Assembly (NCBI GenBank): GCA_963579025.1
Contig: CAUZFZ010000136.1
Coordinates: 1 to 30,566 of the forward strand
Length of the DNA stretch: 30,566 bases
From: CAUZFZ01 sp963579025
Lineage (GTDB): Bacteria; Planctomycetota; Planctomycetia; Planctomycetales; Planctomycetaceae
Reading direction: 5' to 3'
The position numbers and the translations under genes were made by a program. The notes beneath the pieces were generated by a model. The model saw nothing but the letters and a program-made list of their open reading frames with translations. It made no database searches and was not told the DNA's origin. Shown in pieces: positions 24,548 to 30,566 of the stretch; position 1 is the stretch's first letter, and each line of letters starts with the position of its first letter.

Positions 24548-25261
24548 ATGAGTGGAGTGTCACGGCGCGAGTTCGTGTTTCTTTCGTCGGGAGCCGTTGC
24601 TGGCAACTTCGTGACATCAGGTGTCGCGGATGCGGACGACAACGCTCACGACATCGACTTCAGCCACAGCGGTCTGGTGACCGGAAAGCCGAAACCGCTG
24701 AAGCACAAAGCGATCCCCGGCTTCCTGAGTGCCGAGCAGATCGCGCCGCATCACACCGCGCACTACGGCGGAGCGTTGAAGGGCTACGCAGCCGCGGATG
24801 CGCGTCTGGAAGCCGGTATCAAATCCGGAGAACCCATTGACGGTGCGGCCTACGGAGCCCTCAAGCGAGCCGTCAACAGCAAGGGCAACAGCGTCGTCCT
24901 GCACGAGTTCTATTTCGACGGCATGGCACCAACGGCACCCGATCCTGCGGCCGACGTTCGCAGCGCAATCGAACATCGCTTCGGTTCGCTCGAAAAATGG
25001 GCGGACGACTTTGCGGCGTCGGCAAAGGGCGCCGCCGGTTGGGCGATGCTGGTCAAACATCCGGTCAACGGAAAACTCTACAACGTCGTCAGCGACCAAC
25101 ACGCCACGGGCGTCCTGTGGATGGCGAAGCCGCTGGTGGTCATCGACACCTACGAGCACGCCTTCTACATCGACTACCAGAACCGCAAAGCCGACTACGT
25201 CGATAAGTTCCTCGACCACATCGACTGGAACGAAGTCAACGCAAGGTTTCGGTCAGCATAA
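24548..25261 (+). CDS. Tat-exported Fe/Mn superoxide dismutase
   Basis: The protein has 237 residues. The N-terminus is a twin-arginine signal ('SRREFVFLSSGAVAG', Arg6-Arg7). The enzyme follows with all four metal ligands placed as in SodA/SodB: His68 ('PHHTAHY'), His119 ('VVLHEFYF'), Asp200 and His204 ('IDTYEHAF'). The end 'YVDKFLDHIDWNEVNARF' is typical of the family. It dismutates superoxide to peroxide and oxygen. Tat export means it folds with its metal in the cytoplasm and works outside the inner membrane. GGGAG is well placed before the ATG. The usual 'AAQ.WNH.F' stretch is shortened to 'KGNSVVLHEFYF', so metal preference (Fe or Mn) cannot be called. Confidence 0.88.
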   Translation: MSGVSRREFVFLSSGAVAGNFVTSGVADADDNAHDIDFSHSGLVTGKPKPLKHKAIPGFLSAEQIAPHHTAHYGGALKGYAAADARLEAGIKSGEPIDGAAYGALKRAVNSKGNSVVLHEFYFDGMAPTAPDPAADVRSAIEHRFGSLEKWADDFAASAKGAAGWAMLVKHPVNGKLYNVVSDQHATGVLWMAKPLVVIDTYEHAFYIDYQNRKADYVDKFLDHIDWNEVNARFRSA

Positions 25262-25315
25262 GTCCGGTTGTCGTTCGATCTTCACGGAAATGCCTCGCGA
25301 GAATTGTCCCATGCG

Positions 25316-26062
25316 TCAGCGAATTGCGGAATAATCGGTTGCCTTCATGTAAGTCGCAGCCGGTGGCTTCGCGAGGCGTCCGACGCCGGATTCTTTGGCC
25401 GCTTTCTTCCACTCGGGATCGGCCAGAAATGCTGGCCATGACTTCTTCGCAGCGTCGCGGCTGTCGTGCTTGATGATGTAGATCAAGGTGTCCTTCGAAT
25501 CTGGTTTGTCCGTCGGATGCCAGTAAGCAACAGACTTCATTCCCTGCTTCTCAAAGAGACGAACCGTATGGTCGCGGAAGCGAGCATCGAGCTTCTCCAG
25601 CTTGCCTTCCGCCGCTTTGTAAATTCGCAGCTCGAAGACATCGTCATCGTCCGCGTCTCCATTCTTCCAGGTCGGCGAGTAATCGGTTGCATCCATGTAA
25701 ACGGATTCGGGGCGTTTGGCCAGAATCCGTCCATCGACCTGAGACGCCTTCGCGACCTTCTGCCACTCAGGATCCGAACCGAACGCTTTCCACGAAGCTC
25801 CGGCGGCGTCGCGGCTCTTGTGTTTGATGACATAGATCAGAGTGTTCTTCGCCCTCTTCTCGCCGGTTGGCACCCAGTAACCGACGGATTCGATGCCGTG
25901 CTTCTCGAACAGCTTGACCGTGTGGTCACGAAACCGAGCATTCAGCGCTTCGAGCTTGCCCTTGTTCGTTGTGTAGGTACGCAACTCGAAGACGTCGCCA
26001 AATGACTGCGAAGCAAAGGAACTGCTGAGCACAACGGCGATAGCCATGAAGAGCCGATTCAT
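25316..26062 (-). CDS. Secreted protein with two NIPSNAP domains
   Basis: After a signal peptide ('LFMAIAVVLSSSFASQSFG') come two copies of a NIPSNAP domain of about 105 residues. Each begins 'VFELR.Y....GKLE.L.ARFRDHT', continues 'LFEK.G..SV.YW.PT' and 'TLIY.IKH.SRDAA..SW.AF..DPEW', and ends '.Y...TDYS'. The duplication is recent enough for long identical stretches. NIPSNAP proteins adopt a dimeric alpha-beta barrel fold; no enzyme activity can be assigned from this sequence. ATG 26060-26062 has AGGA seven bases upstream. It converges on the superoxide dismutase gene with a 54-base gap. Confidence 0.85.
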   Translation of the reverse strand: MNRLFMAIAVVLSSSFASQSFGDVFELRTYTTNKGKLEALNARFRDHTVKLFEKHGIESVGYWVPTGEKRAKNTLIYVIKHKSRDAAGASWKAFGSDPEWQKVAKASQVDGRILAKRPESVYMDATDYSPTWKNGDADDDDVFELRIYKAAEGKLEKLDARFRDHTVRLFEKQGMKSVAYWHPTDKPDSKDTLIYIIKHDSRDAAKKSWPAFLADPEWKKAAKESGVGRLAKPPAATYMKATDYSAIR

Positions 26063-26240
26063 TAGTCTGTCCTGTCTCTGATGATGCGGTGTTCTGGAAA
26101 CCCGGCTTGCCGGGCGAAAAGGGATCATATTGAGTTTCGCGGGCAGCAAGCAGCCATTGGCGTTGCAGACACGTCCATCGCAGCTACGCAGTGCGTGATC
26201 TGCTCAAGTCACCTTGGAATTGCCTTTGAATTGAGTGTCA

Positions 26241-26298
26241 TATTGTCGTCTTTCGCTCCGCGAAAGAACGCACTTTCGTGGAGCGAAAGGCGACAATA
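26241..26298. repeat. Palindromic dispersed repeat (tcgctccgcgaaag type)
   Basis: The arms 26241-26266 and 26273-26298 are inverse complements at 24 of 26 positions around a six-base loop. It lies between the NIPSNAP gene and the small secreted protein gene and may act as a terminator for the latter. I know this motif family from planctomycete intergenic regions (memory, not searched). Confidence 0.8.
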
Positions 26299-26355
26299 AA
26301 TGATCGAAGGATTCTCACAGGTGATACCGCCGTCCACGACGAGCCGCAATCGGGT

Positions 26356-26766
26356 TCATCCACCTGGCTGCATAGAATGCCAGGGAAAGTGCCGCACAAC
26401 AGCCGCCAGAGCAGTTTCGGGCCGGGCATCGTCTACTGCCTGGTCGGCGAGTAGCCCGCCGGTGCGAGTTTCGTAAATGCTGAACCCCGGAATGCGACCC
26501 TCGCGAGTGACATCGGGCGTTACCACGAGGTCCGCATCCTTGCGTTGCCGGATGACGTTTGGCGGCCTGAGTCTTCTGACCGCCAGAAGATCCTTTTCGG
26601 AGTCGACACTCACCCAGAACTGAAACCCATCAACGGACAACCGGGCCACGCCGTCTCGAACCGCCGCCTGGACGGAATTCGCATGCGACAGAAGAAACTC
26701 GACAGCATCCTCGGCCGCCGCCGTCCCACAGAAAAATGCGACCAGACCGAAACTGAGCAAACGCAT
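26356..26766 (-). CDS. Small secreted protein of unknown function, 136 residues
   Basis: The ATG is at 26764-26766, with a clear signal peptide ('LLSFGLVAFFCGTAAA', cleavage near residue 18). The mature part has alternating hydrophobic and charged residues ('GVARLSVDGFQFWVSVDSE') and no Cys beyond the signal. It has no motif I recognise. It stands alone between two repeat elements. Normal codon use and the signal peptide make it a probable real gene. Confidence 0.6.
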   Translation of the reverse strand: MRLLSFGLVAFFCGTAAAEDAVEFLLSHANSVQAAVRDGVARLSVDGFQFWVSVDSEKDLLAVRRLRPPNVIRQRKDADLVVTPDVTREGRIPGFSIYETRTGGLLADQAVDDARPETALAAVVRHFPWHSMQPGG

Positions 26767-26856
26767 CTCAACTCGCCTGGGGATTCGGGAGGCTTGATGA
26801 TTTCGCTGACACAGAGAGCTGGTTTGGTCAGAGTGAACTGGCTCGACATTGCCACT

Positions 26857-27047
26857 CTGGAGTGCGGTGATGCATCACCGCTTTCCCATTTTCCACTTCG
26901 GCGCAGCCGCTTTCCGAGGGACTTCGATTGCGTGCCCACCAATTCTCCCTCGTTGGTGCGAGAAAAAACACCGAGATGCACGCGTCTGCGCCGCCAGCAG
27001 AGGAAGATATGAAAGTTTGAAAGCGACGATGCATCGTCGCAGTCCAG
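26857..27047. repeat. Inverted pair of gatgcatc palindromes
   Basis: The arms 26857-26884 and 27020-27047 are inverse complements at 23 of 28 positions. Each arm contains its own perfect palindrome, cggtgatgcatcaccg (26865-26880) and gcgacgatgcatcgtcgc (27023-27040). The differences between the arms occur in pairs that keep both palindromes perfect. The interior has no convincing ORF. This fills much of the gap 26767-27222; nothing else was seen there. Confidence 0.75.
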
Positions 27048-27222
27048 ACATGGCGTTGTCCAACGCGGCACCGGCTGCTCACCGTGTCAGACGCTCGCGA
27101 ATAATTCGACCTCGCTTGCCAACGGACCTCTCAGACGGCCATCGTTTGCTGGAATCCATCGGGCATATGTCGTCCGGCAATAGTGATTGACGCGTACTTC
27201 CTTCCGGACCGAATCTGATTGC

Positions 27223-28566
27223 ATGCCCGATCCGCATCTCGCCAGATGGCAGCGAAAGACAGCAATATCGCTCTTTGCCGGGTACGCTGGCTATTACATC
27301 TGCCGGTCCAATCTATCTGTTGCCACCCCGCTGATCCTGGCCGAATTCGCAGACCAGGGAATTACGAAAAATGACATCGGGTTTGTTGCGTCCGTCGGCG
27401 TAGGGTTCTACGCACTGGGAAAGATCAGCAACGGGCTCCTGGCCGACCAGCTTGGTGGACGCCAGTTGTTTTTGTTCGGTCTGTTTGCGTCGGTCGTTTG
27501 CACGCTGGTGTTTGGGATCGGCGCCGGCATCACGATGTTTGCTGTGACATGGGCCTTCAACCGGTTCTTCCAGTCGATGGGCTGGGTGGCTCTGGTCAAG
27601 ACGGCTTCCCGGTGGTTCCCCGTCTCGCGTCACGCCACGATCATGGCAATTCTCTCGCTGAGTTTTCTGCTCGGCGATGCATTTGCGAGGCTGTATCTTG
27701 GCGTGTTTATCTGGCTGGGTGAGAGTTTCAGTGCTCTGGAGTTTCTGAAGGACTGGCGGGCAGTCTTCTTCATCGCCGCTGCCACCTCCATGTCGATCGG
27801 GTTGGCGATCAGGCTGTCGCTGAAATCCGATCCGTCCGAAGTCGGAGCCGATGAACCGGCTGCCAACCCGGTCAACGTCTACGGAGAAGACGGTCAGTCA
27901 TCTGACAACGTCTCCCTGCGCGAACGCCTGCTTCCGCTGTTTTCGAGTCCATTGTTCTGGATGATCTGTCTGACGAATCTGGGCCTGACGCTGGTGCGCG
28001 AGACGTTCAACTTCTGGACGCCCACGTTTCTCGTCGAGGTTGGAAAGCTGGGCCCTGGCGATGCCGCGATTCGAAGTCTGCTGTTTCCGCTGGTTGGTGC
28101 GGTGTCAGCAATTCTGGGGGGAACGATCTCGGATCGTCTGGGCGGGCGACATGGACGCGTCATGGTACCGTCGGTTCTGTGTCTGACGGTGGCATTGGCG
28201 GTCCTCGCATCAGTCGACCTGTCCGGTCGACCGACGATGGCTTTGTTTCTCATTTCGACAGTGTCGTTCTTTCTGATTGCACCCTACTCTTACCTGTCGG
28301 GCGTGATGGCATTGGACCTTGGCGGAAAGCGGGCCAGCTCGACTGTTGCCGGACTAAGCGACAGCGCGGGGTACCTTGGCGCGATTCTGTCTGGTCAGGC
28401 AGTCGGTGTGATTGCCGAACGTTACGGCTGGAGTACGGCTTTCGGTGCGCTGTCCGGCGTTTGCGCGGTGACTGCCGTCACGGCCATCATCTACTGGATC
28501 ATTCACGAACGAATGATGAACCGCGAGACGCTTCAAGAGGAATCGCATGAGTCAGACTCTGCCTGA
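27223..28566 (+). CDS. MFS transporter of the organophosphate:phosphate antiporter (GlpT/UhpT-like) type, likely phosphonate importer
   Basis: The protein has about 447 residues with 12 predicted membrane helices in two halves. The start 'FAGYAGYYICRSNLSVATP' is the hallmark N-terminus of the OPA family (GlpT, UhpT, UhpC), including the substrate-binding Arg in helix 1. 'GKISNGLLADQLGGR' is the loop motif after helix 2, and 'GGTISDRLGGRHGR' is its repeat in the second half. It overlaps phnX by 20 bases, so it is translated with the 2-aminoethylphosphonate genes; uptake of that compound or a related phosphonate is the natural inference. ATG 27223 is preferred over a TTG 12 codons upstream. No clear SD. 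Confidence 0.85.
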   Translation: MPDPHLARWQRKTAISLFAGYAGYYICRSNLSVATPLILAEFADQGITKNDIGFVASVGVGFYALGKISNGLLADQLGGRQLFLFGLFASVVCTLVFGIGAGITMFAVTWAFNRFFQSMGWVALVKTASRWFPVSRHATIMAILSLSFLLGDAFARLYLGVFIWLGESFSALEFLKDWRAVFFIAAATSMSIGLAIRLSLKSDPSEVGADEPAANPVNVYGEDGQSSDNVSLRERLLPLFSSPLFWMICLTNLGLTLVRETFNFWTPTFLVEVGKLGPGDAAIRSLLFPLVGAVSAILGGTISDRLGGRHGRVMVPSVLCLTVALAVLASVDLSGRPTMALFLISTVSFFLIAPYSYLSGVMALDLGGKRASSTVAGLSDSAGYLGAILSGQAVGVIAERYGWSTAFGALSGVCAVTAVTAIIYWIIHERMMNRETLQEESHESDSA

Positions 28567-29338
28567 GCCAATCCGACTGGTTGTCTTCGACTGGGCTGGC
28601 ACGACTGTGGACTACGGCAGCTTCGCTCCTGTTGCCGCATTCATGCAGGCGTTTCGCGCAAGCGGTGTTGAGATGTCTCCAGACGAAATTCGCGGTCCGA
28701 TGGGGCTCCATAAGCGCGATCACATTCGTGCGTTGTTTCAACTGGAAGCCGTCACCGGTCAATGGCGGGCAGCGCATGACCGAGACTGGACCGAGGATGA
28801 CGTGGACACGATCTACAGCTCTTTCATGCCGATCCAGATTCAGAAAGCGCAGGAACTCGCTGACCTGATTCCCGGTGTACGCGACTGCTTCGAGGCACTG
28901 AAAGAACGTGGGATTCTGATCGGTACATCAACCGGCTACCCGCGTGCTGTCGCCGAGCCTGTCATTGAGGCTGCCGCGAAGCAGGGTTACCGGCCCGATT
29001 TCAATGTATGCGCAGATGAAGTGCCTCAGGCGCGGCCCGCGCCGTGGATGATCTACCACAACATGGAACAACTGGGAGTGTTCCCTCCGTCGGCTGTTCT
29101 GAAAGTTGGCGACACAGTTCCCGACGTCCAGGCCGGACGGAATGCCGGAGTCCGTACGGTTGGCGTCACGCAGACTGGAAGTGAAGTCGGTTTGACCGAG
29201 GACGAATTCATGGCCCTGAGTGAGTCCGCGGCGGCACAACGAGTTCAAAAGGCTGAAGACATCCTACGTGGTGCGGGCGCTGACGATGTGATTCGATCGG
29301 TGGCCGAATTGCCGGCCTTGATTGACTCACTTTCCTGA
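28547..29338 (+). CDS. phnX: Phosphonoacetaldehyde hydrolase (phosphonatase)
   Basis: This is a haloacid dehalogenase superfamily enzyme of 263 residues. The phosphonatase-specific 'FDWAGTTVDYG' carries the nucleophile Asp15 with Ala at position 17. 'MGLHKRDHI' in the cap carries the Schiff-base lysine, Lys56. 'GTSTGYPR' is motif II and 'KVGDTVPDVQAGRNAG' holds the magnesium-binding acidic residues. It cleaves the C-P bond of phosphonoacetaldehyde to acetaldehyde and phosphate. Length and all key residues are normal. GAGG precedes the ATG inside the end of the transporter gene. Confidence 0.95.
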   Translation: MSQTLPEPIRLVVFDWAGTTVDYGSFAPVAAFMQAFRASGVEMSPDEIRGPMGLHKRDHIRALFQLEAVTGQWRAAHDRDWTEDDVDTIYSSFMPIQIQKAQELADLIPGVRDCFEALKERGILIGTSTGYPRAVAEPVIEAAAKQGYRPDFNVCADEVPQARPAPWMIYHNMEQLGVFPPSAVLKVGDTVPDVQAGRNAGVRTVGVTQTGSEVGLTEDEFMALSESAAAQRVQKAEDILRGAGADDVIRSVAELPALIDSLS

Positions 29339-29361
29339 ATCTGACTCTTAGAAGCGATGTG

Positions 29362-30471
29362 ATGGACGACGACATCCCGTACCTGCTGCTGACACCGGGC
29401 CCGCTTACAACGACTCGCACCGTGCGCGAAGCGATGCTCCGGGACTATTCCACATGGGATGTCGACTACAACACTCTCGTCAATGATGTTCGACAGCGGC
29501 TGGTCCGGCTGGCGACCGACTCCGACGAATTTACCAGTGTGCTGATGCAGGGCAGCGGTACTTTCGCCGTCGAGGCAACGATCGGGTCGGTCATACCGCC
29601 GGGCGGACGACTTCTGGTCGTCAACAACGGCGCGTATGGAAAACGCATGCTGACGATTGCCGAGCGGTTGAAGATTCCCGCTGTCGAGGCACCGTTTGAC
29701 GAAACGCAACCCGTCAATGCAGATGCAATTGAGGCCCTGCTCAAAAAGCATGCCGACGTCACCCACGTCGCAATGGTTCACTGCGAGACGACGACCGGCA
29801 TGCTGAATCCGGCCGCTGAGGTGGGTGAGCGCGTCCGGAAACACGGACGCATTTACATCCTGGATGCGATGTCGTCATTCGGTGGAATTCAGCTCAGCAT
29901 GGAGTCGCTGTCGGCGGACTACCTGATCTCGTCCGCCAACAAGTGCATCCAGGGTGTGCCCGGATTCGGATTTGTCATCGCACGCAGAACCGAGCTGAAA
30001 CGATCTGAGGGCTTCGCCCGCTCGCTGAGTCTCGACCTGTTCGACCAGTGGCGAGAAATGGAACGCAGCGGCGGGAAGTGGCGGTTTACTTCACCGACTC
30101 ACACCGTTCGAGCTTTCGTCCAGGCGCTCGCAGAACTTGATGCCGAAGGAGGCGTTGCAGCCCGCGAGCAACGCTTTTCAGAAAACCAGAAACGACTGGT
30201 GGCAGGTCTCCGAAATCTGGGTATTGCAACTCTGCTTCCGGACGAACTGCATTCGCCGATCATCACCTCATTCGTCTGCCCGCCTGAGCATTTTGCCTTC
30301 AACGACTTCTATAATCGTCTGAAGGCCCGTCGCTTTGTGATTTATCCAGGCAAAGTGACCGCAGCCGACACGTTTCGGATCGGGACGATTGGAAACGTCT
30401 ACCCGGCGGACATTGATGAGCTGATAACGGCCATTGCTGAAACCGGCCGCGAAATGGGATTCCTTACCTAG
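29362..30471 (+). CDS. phnW: 2-aminoethylphosphonate--pyruvate transaminase
   Basis: This is a class V PLP aminotransferase of 369 residues: 'LLLTPGPLTTTRTVR' at the start, 'QGSGTFAVEA' (cofactor phosphate region), 'HCETTTGMLNP', 'LDAMSSFGG' (PLP ring Asp168) and 'SSANKCIQGVPGFGF' with the PLP lysine, Lys194. These are PhnW-specific rather than general class V features. It converts 2-aminoethylphosphonate and pyruvate to phosphonoacetaldehyde and alanine, feeding PhnX, whose stop lies 23 bases upstream. ATG 29362 is chosen over the adjacent GTG 29359. Confidence 0.95.
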   Translation: MDDDIPYLLLTPGPLTTTRTVREAMLRDYSTWDVDYNTLVNDVRQRLVRLATDSDEFTSVLMQGSGTFAVEATIGSVIPPGGRLLVVNNGAYGKRMLTIAERLKIPAVEAPFDETQPVNADAIEALLKKHADVTHVAMVHCETTTGMLNPAAEVGERVRKHGRIYILDAMSSFGGIQLSMESLSADYLISSANKCIQGVPGFGFVIARRTELKRSEGFARSLSLDLFDQWREMERSGGKWRFTSPTHTVRAFVQALAELDAEGGVAAREQRFSENQKRLVAGLRNLGIATLLPDELHSPIITSFVCPPEHFAFNDFYNRLKARRFVIYPGKVTAADTFRIGTIGNVYPADIDELITAIAETGREMGFLT

Positions 30472-30498
30472 TGCTTTGTCAGAGTCAAAAGTCAGGGT

Positions 30499-30566
30499 GG
30501 CTGGGGTCGAACGAAGTGAGCCCCCAGTCCGACAACGCTGGGGGCTCGCTTCGCTCGACCCCAGCC
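30499..30566. repeat. Palindromic repeat after phnW, reaching the window edge
   Basis: The arms 30499-30527 and 30538-30566 are inverse complements at 27 of 29 positions (ggctggggtcgaacgaag against its partner) with a ten-base loop. It starts 28 bases after the phnW stop, so it is a candidate terminator as well as a dispersed element. It may extend past the window. Confidence 0.75.

Noticed and set aside
26610..27082. Overlapping minus-strand ORFs of 84-153 codons around the gatgcatc repeat
   Set aside because: They translate the palindromic repeat and have no signal, motif or SD.
1..30566. CRISPR arrays, tRNA or rRNA genes
   Set aside because: No regularly spaced direct repeats, cloverleaf with a CCA-type end, or rRNA-like sequence was noticed on reading; the repeats present are palindromic and dispersed.

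Overview
The window looks like planctomycete chromosome. It is GC-rich and carries large Ser/Thr kinases fused to leucine-rich repeats (LRRs), an FHA-pseudokinase, a formylglycine-enzyme-like domain fused to a PQQ-type propeller, many secreted proteins of unknown function, and numerous dispersed palindromic repeats between genes. No rRNA, tRNA, CRISPR array or clear transposase gene was seen.

Layout. Positions 1-8567 (+) hold an LRR protein tail, a kinase with three LRR cassettes, and an FHA-pseudokinase, all apparently signalling proteins. Both LRR genes carry an in-frame stop inside LRR sequence. Positions 8730-11805 (-) hold two tandem paralogous secreted proteins. Each is interrupted by a TGA at the same aligned position, directly after a Cys codon, and a short hairpin follows at the distance expected for a bacterial SECIS. 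I read both as selenoproteins (Cys-Sec) of a family I cannot name; this is the most interesting item in the window. Positions 12434-13732 (+) encode an exported metallophosphoesterase-LRR fusion, followed by a tiny secreted ORF and, convergently, yidC (-). Positions 16159-19836 (-) encode a 1225-residue protein with an HD domain and a GHKL/Hsp90-like ATPase domain. It is bracketed by two partial copies of a 272-bp repeat whose full copy lies at 12038-12309. Positions 20245-22476 (-) encode the SUMF1-PQQ fusion. Positions 22662-24381 (-) hold a translationally coupled fetA-fetB iron-type ABC exporter with a small unknown ORF in front.

Positions 24548-26766 hold a Tat-exported Fe/Mn superoxide dismutase, a double NIPSNAP protein and a small secreted protein. 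Positions 27223-30471 (+) form an operon for 2-aminoethylphosphonate catabolism: an OPA-type MFS transporter, phnX (overlapping it) and phnW. PhnW makes phosphonoacetaldehyde, PhnX cleaves it to acetaldehyde and phosphate, and the transporter probably brings in the substrate.

Gene functions come from motifs read by eye and family knowledge. No search, folding or alignment program was run.
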